This document shows positions 18,667 through 31,068 of a DNA stretch of 64,000 nucleotides, piece after piece. The stretch comes from Pseudomonas reactans (GTDB taxonomy: Bacteria; Pseudomonadota; Gammaproteobacteria; Pseudomonadales; Pseudomonadaceae), in the NCBI RefSeq assembly GCF_013385825.1, contig NZ_JACAPG010000018.1, positions 310,001-374,000 of the forward strand, given 5' to 3'. Position numbers and translations under genes: made by a program. Position 1 is the first letter of the stretch, and each line of letters starts with the position of its first letter. Below the pieces are notes generated by a model. It saw nothing but the letters and a program-made list of their open reading frames with translations. It was not told where the DNA came from and searched no databases.

Positions 18667-19803
18667 TTGACTAAGCCAGCCATACTCGCCCTTGCTGATG
18701 GCAGCATTTTTCGCGGCGAAGCCATTGGAGCCGACGGTCAGACCGTTGGAGAGGTAGTGTTTAACACTGCCATGACCGGCTATCAGGAAATCCTTACCGA
18801 TCCTTCCTACGCCCAACAGATCGTTACCCTGACCTATCCGCACATCGGCAACACCGGTACTACACCGGAAGACGTCGAGTCTGATCGTGTCTGGTCGGCC
18901 GGTCTGGTGATTCGTGACCTGCCACTGGTTGCGAGCAACTGGCGTAACACGATGTCGCTGTCCGATTACCTGAAAGCCAACAATGTTGTGGCGATCGCCG
19001 GTATCGATACCCGCCGCCTCACGCGCATCCTGCGTGAAAAAGGCTCGCAGAACGGCTGCATCATGGTCGGTGACAATATCTCCGAAGAGGCGGCGATTGC
19101 CGCAGCGCAGGGTTTTCCAGGCCTGAAAGGCATGGACCTGGCGAAAGTCGTCAGCGTCAAAGAGAAGTACGAATGGCGCTCGACTGTCTGGGACTTGAAG
19201 ACCGACAGCCATGCGACCATCGAAGCTGCTGACCTGCCTTATCACGTTGTGGCCTACGACTACGGCGTCAAGTACAACATCCTGCGCATGCTGGTCGAGC
19301 GCGGCTGCCGCGTGACCGTCGTGCCGGCGCAAACGCCTGCCAGCGACGTGCTCGCCTTGCAGCCGGATGGCGTATTCCTGTCCAACGGCCCAGGTGACCC
19401 TGAGCCATGCGACTATGCCATCCAGGCGATCAAGGACGTGCTGGAAACCGAGATTCCGGTATTCGGTATCTGCCTCGGTCACCAACTGCTGGCCCTGGCC
19501 TCCGGCGCCAAGACCCTGAAAATGGGCCACGGCCACCACGGTGCCAACCACCCGGTACAAGACCTGGACACTGGCGTCGTGATGATCACCAGCCAGAACC
19601 ACGGTTTTGCGGTGGATGAAGCCACCCTGCCGAGCAACGTGCGCGCCATTCACAAGTCGCTGTTCGATGGTTCCCTGCAGGGCATCGAGCGCACCGACAA
19701 GAGCGCGTTCAGCTTCCAGGGTCACCCTGAAGCGAGCCCGGGCCCGAACGACGTAGCGCCGCTGTTCGACCGTTTCATCAATGAGATGGCCAAGCGACGC
19801 TGA
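18667..19803 (+). CDS. carA: Carbamoyl-phosphate synthase small subunit
   Basis: A 378-residue glutaminase subunit that supplies ammonia to CarB for arginine and pyrimidine synthesis. The C-terminal class I amidotransferase domain has the nucleophile Cys in FGICLGHQLLAL and the His/Glu pair in FQGHPEASPGP. A TTG start is used: the reading frame begins TTG-ACT-AAG with GGGAGG just upstream, and no earlier ATG is in frame. TTG initiation has also been reported for carA in P. aeruginosa. A leader terminator lies upstream. Confidence 0.97.
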   Translation: MTKPAILALADGSIFRGEAIGADGQTVGEVVFNTAMTGYQEILTDPSYAQQIVTLTYPHIGNTGTTPEDVESDRVWSAGLVIRDLPLVASNWRNTMSLSDYLKANNVVAIAGIDTRRLTRILREKGSQNGCIMVGDNISEEAAIAAAQGFPGLKGMDLAKVVSVKEKYEWRSTVWDLKTDSHATIEAADLPYHVVAYDYGVKYNILRMLVERGCRVTVVPAQTPASDVLALQPDGVFLSNGPGDPEPCDYAIQAIKDVLETEIPVFGICLGHQLLALASGAKTLKMGHGHHGANHPVQDLDTGVVMITSQNHGFAVDEATLPSNVRAIHKSLFDGSLQGIERTDKSAFSFQGHPEASPGPNDVAPLFDRFINEMAKRR

Positions 19804-19908
19804 CTGAGCGGCCTGCGGGCGGCCCCGAATGTCGGTGGCCCCCGCAGGCTTATCAAAGATTGTTCAAGACGGCTTGCCGACTGACCTGCGGATTTGAGTG
19901 ACAAACCC

Positions 19909-23126
<3,218 letters not shown>

Positions 23127-23130
<4 letters not shown>

Positions 23131-23603
23131 CCAAATACCCAATGACCGTCCAGGGCTTCAAGGCCCTGGAAGAGGAACACGCCCACCTGACCAAGGTCGT
23201 ACGTCCAAAGCTGAGCCAGGACATCGGTACGGCCCGCGAGCTGGGTGACTTGAAGGAAAACGCCGAATACCACGCTGCTCGCGAGCAGCAAGGTATGGTC
23301 GAGGCGCGGATCCGTGATATCGAAGGCCGCCTGCAGAACTCGGTGGTCATCGACGTGACGACCATTCCGAAGACCGGCAAGGTGATTTTCGGCACGACCG
23401 TGGAAATCGCCAACGTCGAGACTGATGAAAGCGTGGTCTACCACATCGTTGGCGAAGACGAAGCTGACTTTAAGCTCGGCAAGATCTCTGTCGGTTCTCC
23501 GCTGGCCCGCGCCTTGATTGCCAAGGAAGAGGGCGATGTGGTTTCTGTTAAAACGCCTGGCGGCGTGACCGAGTACGAGATTGTTGAAGTTCGTCACGTC
23601 TGA
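23127..23603 (+). CDS. greA: Transcription elongation factor GreA
   Basis: A 158-residue factor that stimulates RNA polymerase to cleave backtracked transcripts. The N-terminal coiled coil carries the tip acids in LGDLKENAEYHAAREQQ and the C-terminal FKBP-like domain ends in the typical GVTEYEIVEV. Its ATG overlaps the carB stop (ATGA), so it is translationally coupled to carB, an arrangement conserved in the genus. Confidence 0.98.
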
Positions 23604-23608
23604 AAGAC

Positions 23609-23631
23609 GGCGCCCGCTTCGTGCGGGCGCC
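23609..23631 (+). repeat. GC hairpin between greA and the next ORF
   Basis: GGCGCCCGC (23609-23617) and GCGGGCGCC (23623-23631) form a 9-bp perfect stem whose last base is directly next to the presumed ATG of the following gene. There is no T tract. It may serve as a weak end for greA or limit translation of the next ORF. Confidence 0.6.
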
Positions 23632-24036
23632 ATGCTTTGGCAGCTCTCCCAGATGCTTTGGGTGGGTGGCCTGTGGTTGTTGCACATTGGCGTGTTGCCG
23701 GCGCTGGGCCTGATTGGCCTGGCACCGTTGCTGATCGATGAGATCGATGGATTACTGAGTGCGTTGCTGGTGGGTTTTGCAGCGGCGTGCGTGACGCTCC
23801 AGGCATTGGTGCTGGTCAAGGCCGAGGGCTTGGGAAGTTTGTGGCGGGATATTCGCGGGCAACTGCTGTTGATGGCGCTGTATGCGTGTGCAATGTATTG
23901 CATTGTGCATGTCTGGCTGCCGGAAGCGTTGCGCTGGCAGCTATTCAGCTATCTTGTGCTAGGGTTTTCCGGTCTGGTGCTGGTGATGCAGCCGGCGCCA
24001 GGATGGAGTGGCAGGGCGCGCGAAGCACGCCCGTGA
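23632..24036 (+). CDS. Small integral membrane protein (DUF4149-like)
   Basis: A 134-residue protein with four predicted hydrophobic segments (about residues 8-28, 40-60, 72-92 and 101-118). It resembles the DUF4149 membrane proteins found between greA and yhbY in pseudomonads; the function is unknown. The start is uncertain. The ATG at 23632 lacks a ribosome-binding site and touches a hairpin, whereas an in-frame TTG at 23581 inside greA would add 17 residues and allow coupling. It is convergent with yhbY, only 10 bp apart. Confidence 0.7.
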   Translation: MLWQLSQMLWVGGLWLLHIGVLPALGLIGLAPLLIDEIDGLLSALLVGFAAACVTLQALVLVKAEGLGSLWRDIRGQLLLMALYACAMYCIVHVWLPEALRWQLFSYLVLGFSGLVLVMQPAPGWSGRAREARP

Positions 24037-24046
24037 CCCTTTTGTA

Positions 24047-24355
24047 TTACTTGAAGCGGTGTACGTTTGACAGTTGCTTGTTGACGCTGAAGTTCTTGCG
24101 ATACAGCAGCGCCATCTTGCCGATGACCTGAACCAGGTCCGCTTTGCCTACCTTGCACAGTTCTGCAATGGCAGCCAGGCGCGCTTCGCGGTCAAGGATG
24201 TTGACCTTGATCTTGATCAGTTCATGATCGTTCAGCGCACGTTCGAATTCGGCTAACACACCTTCAGTCAAACCGTTATCTGCCACAATCAGAACTGGTT
24301 TCAGATGGTGGCCAATGGATTTGTACTGTTTCTTCTGCTCTTGAGTGAGCGGCAT
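24047..24355 (-). CDS. yhbY: CRM-domain ribosome-associated RNA-binding protein
   Basis: A 102-residue protein that is essentially one CRS1-YhbY (CRM) domain: it begins MPLTQEQKKQYKSIGHHLKP and has the IADNGLTEGVL-type loop (here IVADNGLTEGVL) and the KVNILDREARLAAI segment. E. coli YhbY binds precursor 50S particles. It is divergent from rlmE by 106 bp, and the pairing of these two ribosome-assembly genes is conserved. Confidence 0.94.
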   Translation of the reverse strand: MPLTQEQKKQYKSIGHHLKPVLIVADNGLTEGVLAEFERALNDHELIKIKVNILDREARLAAIAELCKVGKADLVQVIGKMALLYRKNFSVNKQLSNVHRFK

Positions 24356-24461
24356 AATCTGACCCCTGCGTCTGATCTTGTAAAAAGCGGCGGCCAGTTT
24401 ACCCGAGCGAGTCCGGGACCGCCCAGTTAATCACGACCCGTTTTATTTTTCGAGGTGGCCC

Positions 24462-25112
24462 GTGGCCCGTTCCAAAACCAGCCTTAAGTGGCTACAAGAA
24501 CATTTCAACGATCCTTACGTCAAAAAGGCGCAAAAGGACGGCTACCGTTCCCGGGCCAGCTACAAGCTGTTGGAGATCCAGGACAAGGACAAGTTGATTC
24601 GTCCAGGCATGAGCGTTATCGATCTGGGGGCCGCCCCAGGTGGTTGGTCCCAGGTGACCAGTCGTCTGATTGGTGGGCAGGGCCGCTTGATCGCTTCCGA
24701 CATCCTGGAAATGGACAGTATCCCGGATGTGACCTTTGTTCATGGTGACTTTACTCAGGATGCCGTACTCGCACAGATCCTTGAGGCTGTGGGAAATTCG
24801 CAGGTAGACCTTGTGATTTCCGACATGGCCCCCAATATGAGTGGATTACCGGCCGTTGATATGCCGCGCGCAATGTTCCTATGTGAGCTGGCGCTGGATT
24901 TGGCGGGTCGGGTTTTGCGTCCTGGTGGTGATTTTCTGGTGAAAGTCTTCCAGGGCGAGGGTTTCGATGAGTACCACAAGAACATCCGCAAGTTGTTCGA
25001 GAAGGTGCAAACGCGTAAGCCTGACTCTTCCCGAGACAGGTCTCGGGAGCAGTACCTGCTCTGCCGCGGCTTCCGCGGGGTTGAAGGCGCTGCGAGTGAA
25101 GAGCGTTTTTGA
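24462..25112 (+). CDS. rlmE: 23S rRNA (U2552-2'-O)-methyltransferase
   Basis: A 216-residue SAM-dependent RNA methyltransferase (FtsJ/RrmJ). It has the SAM motif IDLGAAPGGWSQV and the catalytic residues Asp in ISDMAPNMSG and Lys in FLVKVFQGEGF, with KPDSSRDRSRE near the end. It starts with GTG, preceded by CGAGGTG; the start gives the conserved MARSKTSLKWL. The C-terminal tail is a few residues longer than in E. coli. ftsH follows after 191 bp. Confidence 0.97.
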   Translation: MARSKTSLKWLQEHFNDPYVKKAQKDGYRSRASYKLLEIQDKDKLIRPGMSVIDLGAAPGGWSQVTSRLIGGQGRLIASDILEMDSIPDVTFVHGDFTQDAVLAQILEAVGNSQVDLVISDMAPNMSGLPAVDMPRAMFLCELALDLAGRVLRPGGDFLVKVFQGEGFDEYHKNIRKLFEKVQTRKPDSSRDRSREQYLLCRGFRGVEGAASEERF

Positions 25113-25303
25113 GGAATTCGAGGAGGGCGATAGGTTTTTTTATATCGCTTTCGTCACGAAGCTTTACGAATATTGTGTAGTCAAAGTTTCACAAAGGGTT
25201 ACAGACGGCGCCTGCCAGAGTTGTAGGTAATGTAGTAAGTTAGGCTGGTGAATATCATGCGAAGCGCGCGCCAGTAGCGGAGCTTGCTTCAGAGGGTAGT
25301 TAA

Positions 25304-27223
25304 TTGAACGATATGGCAAAGAATCTGATCCTGTGGTTGATCATCGCGGCTGTCCTGGTGACGGTGATGAACAACTTCTCCAGCCCTAACGAGCCGCAGA
25401 CCCTCAACTATTCCGACTTCATCCAGCAAGTTAAGGATGGCAAGGTCGAGCGCGTAGCGGTTGATGGCTACGTGATCACCGGCAAACGCAACGACGGCGA
25501 CAGCTTCAAGACCATTCGTCCGGCGATCCAGGACAACGGTCTGATCGGCGACCTCGTGGATAACCATGTGGTTGTCGAAGGCAAGCAGCCTGAGCAGCAG
25601 AGCATCTGGACACAATTGCTGGTAGCCAGCTTCCCGATCCTGGTGATCATCGCCGTGTTCATGTTCTTCATGCGCCAGATGCAAGGCGGTGCGGGAGGCA
25701 AGGGCGGGCCGATGAGCTTCGGCAAGAGCAAGGCACGTCTGCTCTCCGAAGATCAGGTGAAAACCACCCTGGCTGACGTTGCCGGTTGCGACGAAGCCAA
25801 GGAAGAAGTGGGCGAGTTGGTCGAGTTCCTGCGTGATCCGGGCAAGTTCCAGCGCCTGGGTGGCCGCATTCCTCGCGGCGTACTGATGGTTGGTCCTCCG
25901 GGTACTGGTAAAACCTTGCTGGCCAAGGCGATTGCCGGCGAAGCCAAGGTGCCTTTCTTCACCATTTCCGGTTCTGACTTCGTCGAAATGTTTGTCGGTG
26001 TCGGTGCCAGCCGTGTTCGCGATATGTTCGAGCAGGCTAAAAAGCATGCGCCTTGCATCATCTTCATCGACGAAATCGACGCCGTTGGTCGCCATCGTGG
26101 CGCCGGCATGGGCGGCGGTCATGATGAGCGTGAGCAGACCCTTAACCAGTTGCTGGTTGAGATGGATGGCTTCGAAATGAACGACGGCATCATCGTGATT
26201 GCTGCAACCAACCGTCCGGATGTACTGGACCCTGCGTTGCTGCGTCCGGGTCGTTTCGACCGCCAGGTGGTGGTCGGCTTGCCGGATATCCGTGGTCGCG
26301 AACAGATCTTGAAAGTACACATGCGCAAAGTGCCAATGGGTGACGATGTGGCTCCGGCTGTGATTGCCCGTGGCACGCCAGGCTTCTCCGGTGCTGACCT
26401 GGCCAACCTGGTCAACGAGGCTTCGCTGTTTGCGGCTCGTACCGGCAAGCGCATCGTTGAAATGAAAGAGTTCGAGCTGGCGAAAGACAAGATCATGATG
26501 GGCGCCGAGCGCAAGTCCATGGTCATGTCCGAGAAAGAGAAACAGAACACGGCTTATCACGAAGCCGGTCACGCCATTGTCGGTCGCGTTGTGCCTGAGC
26601 ACGACCCGGTCTACAAAGTGTCGATCATTCCTCGTGGTCGGGCGCTGGGCGTCACGATGTTCCTGCCGGAAGAGGATCGTTACAGCCTCTCCAAGCGTGC
26701 GTTGATCAGTCAGATCTGCTCGCTGTACGGTGGCCGGATTGCTGAAGAAATGACCTTGGGCTTCGACGGTGTGACCACCGGTGCGTCCAACGACATCATG
26801 CGTGCCAGCCAGATTGCACGGAACATGGTGACCAAGTGGGGCTTGTCGGAAAAACTCGGCCCGCTGATGTATGCCGAGGAAGAAGGCGAAGTGTTCCTGG
26901 GGCGTGGTGGTGGCGGTCAAAATGCCAGCTTCTCCGGCGAGACAGCCAAGCTGATCGACTCCGAAGTGCGCAGTATCATTGACCAGTGCTACGGCACGGC
27001 CAAGCAGATTCTCACGGATAACCGCGACAAGCTGGATGCCATGGCGGATGCGCTGATGAAGTACGAGACCATTGATGCCGACCAGATCGACGACATCATG
27101 GCCGGCCGCGCGCCTCGTGAGCCTCGCGATTGGGAAGGCGGTTCAGGCACCTCTGGTACTCCGCCAGTGGTTCAGAATGAACGCCCGGAAACTCCGATCG
27201 GCGGCCCGGCAGCTGACGTCTAA
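25304..27223 (+). CDS. ftsH: Membrane ATP-dependent zinc metalloprotease FtsH
   Basis: A 639-residue hexameric inner-membrane protease that degrades misassembled membrane proteins and short-lived regulators. Two membrane segments (near residues 8-25 and 103-123) flank a periplasmic loop. The AAA domain has Walker A (GPPGTGKTLLAK) and Walker B (CIIFIDEIDAVG), and the protease has the zinc motif HEAGHAIVG. I used the TTG at 25304, which has AGAGGG seven bases upstream; the ATG at 25313 (MAKNLILW) is three codons later and may be the true start. folP follows after 8 bp. Confidence 0.98.
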   Translation: MNDMAKNLILWLIIAAVLVTVMNNFSSPNEPQTLNYSDFIQQVKDGKVERVAVDGYVITGKRNDGDSFKTIRPAIQDNGLIGDLVDNHVVVEGKQPEQQSIWTQLLVASFPILVIIAVFMFFMRQMQGGAGGKGGPMSFGKSKARLLSEDQVKTTLADVAGCDEAKEEVGELVEFLRDPGKFQRLGGRIPRGVLMVGPPGTGKTLLAKAIAGEAKVPFFTISGSDFVEMFVGVGASRVRDMFEQAKKHAPCIIFIDEIDAVGRHRGAGMGGGHDEREQTLNQLLVEMDGFEMNDGIIVIAATNRPDVLDPALLRPGRFDRQVVVGLPDIRGREQILKVHMRKVPMGDDVAPAVIARGTPGFSGADLANLVNEASLFAARTGKRIVEMKEFELAKDKIMMGAERKSMVMSEKEKQNTAYHEAGHAIVGRVVPEHDPVYKVSIIPRGRALGVTMFLPEEDRYSLSKRALISQICSLYGGRIAEEMTLGFDGVTTGASNDIMRASQIARNMVTKWGLSEKLGPLMYAEEEGEVFLGRGGGGQNASFSGETAKLIDSEVRSIIDQCYGTAKQILTDNRDKLDAMADALMKYETIDADQIDDIMAGRAPREPRDWEGGSGTSGTPPVVQNERPETPIGGPAADV

Positions 27224-27231
27224 GGTTTGAA

Positions 27232-28083
27232 ATGACTTCTGTGTTGTCCTCCACCCGGTTGCCTTGCGGCAACCGGGTTCTTGATTTGGCCCATACGCAT
27301 GTCATGGGCATCCTCAATGTAACTCCCGACTCCTTTTCCGATGGCGGCCGCTTCAGCCAGCTTGATGCAGCATTGCGTCATGCTGAAGCAATGGTTGCAG
27401 CGGGCGCGACCCTGATTGATGTCGGTGGCGAATCGACTCGTCCTGGCGCTCGCGTTGTCTCTCCCTTGGAGGAGCTGGAGAGGGTGGCGCCCATCGTCGA
27501 GCGTATCGCGCGTGAACTGGATGTGATCATTTCGGTTGATACCTCGACGCCTGCCGTGATGCGCGAAACCGCGCGCCTGGGGGCTGGGCTGATCAACGAT
27601 GTGCGTTCCCTTCAGCGTGACGGCGCCCTTGATGCTGCTGCAGCAACGGGGCTGCCGGTGTGCCTGATGCATATGCTGGGAGAGCCCGGCAATATGCAGG
27701 ACAATCCTCACTATGACGATCTTGTCGGTGACGTGAGTGGTTTTCTCGCTGAGCGAGTCGCTCAGTGCGCTGTCGCGGGAATTGCTGCGGACAAGATCAT
27801 CCTTGATCCTGGTTTCGGCTTCGCCAAGACCCTGCAGCACAACCTAAGCCTGTTCAAACATATGGACTCTCTGCATGCCCTTGGTCGGCCCCTGTTGGTC
27901 GGTGTTTCGCGCAAGAGCATGATTGGCATGGCCCTGAATCGACCCGTAGGTGAGCGCTTGTACGGTGGTCTTGCGCTGGCGGCGCTTGCCGTCACCAAGG
28001 GGGCGCGAATATTACGTGTGCATGATGTTGCCGAGACGGTGGATGTAGTGCGTATGATTGCCGCGGTAGAATCCGCCGAATAA
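27232..28083 (+). CDS. folP: Dihydropteroate synthase
   Basis: A 283-residue TIM-barrel enzyme that joins p-aminobenzoate to the pterin pyrophosphate in folate synthesis; it is the sulfonamide target. Visible motifs are MGILNVTPDSFSDGG, VGGESTRPGA, ILDPGFGFAKT and VGVSRKSMIG. It lies 8 bp after ftsH and 16 bp before glmM, in the conserved ftsH-folP-glmM cluster. Confidence 0.98.
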   Translation: MTSVLSSTRLPCGNRVLDLAHTHVMGILNVTPDSFSDGGRFSQLDAALRHAEAMVAAGATLIDVGGESTRPGARVVSPLEELERVAPIVERIARELDVIISVDTSTPAVMRETARLGAGLINDVRSLQRDGALDAAAATGLPVCLMHMLGEPGNMQDNPHYDDLVGDVSGFLAERVAQCAVAGIAADKIILDPGFGFAKTLQHNLSLFKHMDSLHALGRPLLVGVSRKSMIGMALNRPVGERLYGGLALAALAVTKGARILRVHDVAETVDVVRMIAAVESAE

Positions 28084-28099
28084 GAATGATGGAGCACTT

Positions 28100-29437
28100 A
28101 TGACTAAAAAATACTTTGGTACCGACGGTATCCGTGGTCGGGTCGGCGAATTTCCGATCACTCCTGATTTTATGCTTAAGCTTGGTTGGGCGGCGGGTAT
28201 GGCGTTCCGCAGCATGGGCGCGTGCCGCATCCTGGTGGGCAAGGACACCCGCATCTCCGGCTATATGTTTGAGTCTGCGCTGGAGGCGGGTCTGTCCGCT
28301 GCGGGCGCTGATGTCATGTTACTGGGGCCCATGCCGACGCCAGCGATCGCTTACCTGACGCGTACTTTCCACGCTGAAGCCGGTATCGTGATCAGCGCCT
28401 CGCATAACCCGCATGATGACAATGGCATCAAATTCTTCTCGGGCCAAGGCACCAAGCTGCCGGACGAGATCGAGTTGATGATCGAAGAGCTGCTGGATGC
28501 ACCGATGACAGTGGTTGAGTCCAGCAAGCTGGGCAAGGTGTCGCGTATCAATGACGCCTCAGGCCGATATATCGAATTCTGCAAAAGCAGCGTTCCGAGC
28601 AGTACCAGTTTTGCCGGTCTGAAGCTGGTGGTCGACTGTGCTCATGGGGCGACCTACAAGGTGGCGCCGAGCGTGTTCAAAGAGCTGGGTGCCCAGGTGA
28701 CTGTCTTGTCGGCTCAGCCTGATGGTTTGAACATCAACGAAAACTGCGGCTCAACCCATATGGAGCAATTGCAGGCCGCTGTCTTGGCTGAGCATGCTGA
28801 CCTGGGTATTGCTTTCGATGGCGATGGTGATCGGGTGCTGATGGTTGATCATACGGGCGCCATCGTAGACGGTGATGAGTTGTTGTTCATCATTGCGCGT
28901 GACATGCATGAGCGTGACAGGCTGCAAGGCGGTGTTGTCGGAACCTTGATGAGTAACCTGGGGCTGGAACTGGCTCTTGCGGATTTGGGCATTCCCTTTG
29001 TCCGCGCCAATGTAGGTGATCGTTACGTTATCGCAGAGTTGCTTGAGCGCAATTGGCTGATCGGTGGCGAGAACTCCGGGCACGTGGTTTGTTTCCAGCA
29101 CACCACGACCGGCGATGCGATCATTGCAGCGTTGCAGGTATTGATGGCTCTGCGGGCTCGCGGAGAGAGCTTGGCTCAAGCGCGTCAGGCGCTGCGTAAG
29201 TGCCCTCAGGTTCTGCTCAACGTGCGCTTCTCTGGGGGCGAAAACCCGATCGAGCACCCGGCTGTCAAAGAGGCGTGCGAGCGCGTGACCCTTGCTATGG
29301 CGGGGCGCGGTCGTGTGTTGTTGCGCAAGTCCGGCACAGAGCCTCTGGTGCGCGTCATGGTCGAAGGTGATGATGAAACACAGGTTCGCGGCCATGCCGA
29401 AGACCTGGCAAAACTGGTAACTGAAGTTTGCGCCTGA
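28100..29437 (+). CDS. glmM: Phosphoglucosamine mutase
   Basis: A 445-residue enzyme that converts glucosamine-6-phosphate to glucosamine-1-phosphate for peptidoglycan and LPS. The phosphoserine loop is SASHNPHDDNGIKFF, the magnesium loop DGDGDRVLMVD, the sugar loop GGENSGHVV and the phosphate-binding loop RKSGTEPLVRVM. Length is normal. GGAGCACTT precedes the ATG. Confidence 0.98.
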   Translation: MTKKYFGTDGIRGRVGEFPITPDFMLKLGWAAGMAFRSMGACRILVGKDTRISGYMFESALEAGLSAAGADVMLLGPMPTPAIAYLTRTFHAEAGIVISASHNPHDDNGIKFFSGQGTKLPDEIELMIEELLDAPMTVVESSKLGKVSRINDASGRYIEFCKSSVPSSTSFAGLKLVVDCAHGATYKVAPSVFKELGAQVTVLSAQPDGLNINENCGSTHMEQLQAAVLAEHADLGIAFDGDGDRVLMVDHTGAIVDGDELLFIIARDMHERDRLQGGVVGTLMSNLGLELALADLGIPFVRANVGDRYVIAELLERNWLIGGENSGHVVCFQHTTTGDAIIAALQVLMALRARGESLAQARQALRKCPQVLLNVRFSGGENPIEHPAVKEACERVTLAMAGRGRVLLRKSGTEPLVRVMVEGDDETQVRGHAEDLAKLVTEVCA

Positions 29438-29503
29438 ATTCGGCTTGCCAGTGATGATGTGGTTGGGTAACATCTGCGCCCACTTTGACCGACGAGGTAC
29501 AGC

Positions 29504-30259
29504 ATGCGTCGCACTATGGTAGCTGGTAACTGGAAGATGCACGGTACCCGCGCCAGTGTCGCTGAGCTGATCAATGGCCTTCGTCACTTGGCCTTGCCGA
29601 GCGGTGTTGATGTTGCGGTGTTCCCGCCTTGCTTGCATATCAACCAAGTGGTTGATGGCTTGAAAGGCAAGTCGATCCAGGTCGGCGCGCAGAACTCTGC
29701 AGTGGAGCCAATGCAAGGTGCGTTGACCGGTGAGATCTCGCCGAGTCAGCTGGTCGATGCGGGTTGTTCTTATGTGCTTGTCGGGCACTCCGAGCGCCGT
29801 CAGATGATGGGCGAGCGTGATGGGACACTCAATCGCAAGTTCGCAGCGGCACAGGCTTGTGGCTTGATTCCGGTGTTGTGCATAGGGGAGACCCTGGAGC
29901 AGCGAGAATCGGGCAAGACTCTTGAAGTTGTCTCGCGTCAGCTGGGCAGCATCATCGAGGAGCTGGGTGTTGGTGCGTTTGCAAAGGCAGTGATTGCTTA
30001 CGAGCCGGTCTGGGCCATTGGTACCGGGCTGACTGCTACACCGCAACAGGCGCAGGATGTGCACGCAGCCATCCGCGCGCAGTTGGCGGCAGAGAATTCT
30101 GAGGTCGCACAAGGTGTGCGTCTTCTATACGGCGGCAGCGTGAAGGCGGCCAATGCGGTCGAACTGTTCGGCATGCCGGATATCGATGGGGGGCTCATTG
30201 GTGGAGCTTCCCTGAATGCAGATGAGTTCGGTGCGATCTGTCGCGCCGCGGGAAACTGA
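29504..30259 (+). CDS. tpiA: Triosephosphate isomerase
   Basis: A 251-residue TIM barrel that interconverts dihydroxyacetone phosphate and glyceraldehyde-3-phosphate. Catalytic residues are visible: Lys in AGNWKMHGT, His in VLVGHSERRQ and Glu in AYEPVWAIGTG. It lies 66 bp after glmM and 4 bp before secG. Confidence 0.98.
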   Translation: MRRTMVAGNWKMHGTRASVAELINGLRHLALPSGVDVAVFPPCLHINQVVDGLKGKSIQVGAQNSAVEPMQGALTGEISPSQLVDAGCSYVLVGHSERRQMMGERDGTLNRKFAAAQACGLIPVLCIGETLEQRESGKTLEVVSRQLGSIIEELGVGAFAKAVIAYEPVWAIGTGLTATPQQAQDVHAAIRAQLAAENSEVAQGVRLLYGGSVKAANAVELFGMPDIDGGLIGGASLNADEFGAICRAAGN

Positions 30260-30263
30260 AAAA

Positions 30264-30647
30264 ATGCTGGAAACAGTCGTAGTCGTTTTTCATCTGTTGG
30301 CTGCTCTGAGCGTAGTTGCTCTGGTTTTGCTGCAACAGGGTAAAGGTGCGGATGCTGGTGCGTCTTTCGGTGCAGGTGCTTCAAATACTGTGTTCGGAAG
30401 CCAAGGTTCCTCTACCTTTCTTAGTAAGTTTACTGCTATACTTGCCGCAGGTTTCTTCATAACCAGCTTGGGGTTAGGTTACTTTGCTAAAGAGAAAGCT
30501 CATGTGCTGACTCAAGTAGGTCTCCCAAATCCAGCAGTGTTGGAAGTACCAAAAGCAAAACCGGCTTCTGATGATGTCCCGGTGCTTCAAGAGCAAAAGT
30601 CGGCTACTCCAGCGACTGACGTACCTCCAGCTCAAGAGCAGAAGTAA
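30264..30647 (+). CDS. secG: Protein translocase subunit SecG
   Basis: A 127-residue inner-membrane component of SecYEG. Two hydrophobic segments (about residues 3-23 and 52-72) flank the conserved LLQQGKGADAGASFGAGAS loop. The Pro/Ala-rich C-terminal tail ends in two EQK repeats. The ATG at 30264 is 4 bp after tpiA and has GGGAAA upstream. The tRNA-Leu gene begins 22 bp after its stop and may be part of the same transcript. Confidence 0.95.
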   Translation: MLETVVVVFHLLAALSVVALVLLQQGKGADAGASFGAGASNTVFGSQGSSTFLSKFTAILAAGFFITSLGLGYFAKEKAHVLTQVGLPNPAVLEVPKAKPASDDVPVLQEQKSATPATDVPPAQEQK

Positions 30648-30669
30648 GAAGGGTTGTAATCGCTGTATT

Positions 30670-30755
30670 GCCGAGGTGGTGGAATTGGTAGACACGCAAC
30701 CTTGAGGTGGTTGTGCCCATAGGGTGTAGGGGTTCGAGTCCCCTTCTCGGTACCA
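30670..30755 (+). tRNA. tRNA-Leu (anticodon GAG)
   Basis: An 86-nt class II tRNA with a long variable arm. The anticodon stem CAACC/GGTTG encloses the loop TTGAGGT, giving anticodon GAG. The T-arm is GGGGTTCGAGTCCCC and CCA is encoded. Acceptor pairs include two G-U wobbles at the ends of the stem. Confidence 0.95.
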
Positions 30756-30766
30756 ATTATCAGGAG

Positions 30767-30790
30767 AGCCCGCTGTTGCGGGCTTTCTTG
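30767..30790 (+). terminator. Terminator after tRNA-Leu
   Basis: AGCCCGC and GCGGGCT form a 7-bp stem with a TGTT loop, followed by TTCTTG, 12 bp after the tRNA. Confidence 0.75.
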
Positions 30791-30851
30791 TAGGTGGAAG
30801 GTTACATTGACCCTGTAAGGGATCGGTCGTATACTTCCGCCCCAGCTTTGT

Positions 30852-30928
<77 letters not shown>

Positions 30929-30938
30929 GTTTTAGCGG

Positions 30939-30961
30939 AGCCCCTTTTAAGGGGCTTTTTG
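30939..30961 (+). terminator. Terminator after tRNA-fMet
   Basis: AGCCCC, loop TTTTAA, GGGGCT and a T run, 11 bp after the tRNA. Confidence 0.85.
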
Positions 30962-31005
30962 TTAGCTGGACACTTTCAACGCCGCTGTTCGACGGCGTTT
31001 CAAGG

Positions 31006-31028
31006 ATGGGCGTTTCGCCCATTTTTTT
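31006..31028 (+). terminator. Leader terminator directly upstream of rimP
   Basis: ATGGGCG, loop TTT, CGCCCAT followed by seven T residues. It lies about 40 bp before the rimP start, with no gene between it and the previous terminator. In E. coli, terminators between metY and the nusA operon are sites of NusA-responsive read-through, and this one could act the same way. Confidence 0.8.
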
Positions 31029-31068
31029 ATTTTGCACAGCATGCACATACATGCACGAGGGGGTTCAG

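Noticed and set aside
25029..25048. Perfect 9-bp inverted repeat (TCCCGAGAC/GTCTCGGGA) near the end of rlmE
   Set aside because: It lies in codons for the conserved SRDRSRE segment and has no T tract, so it is best explained by coding constraint.
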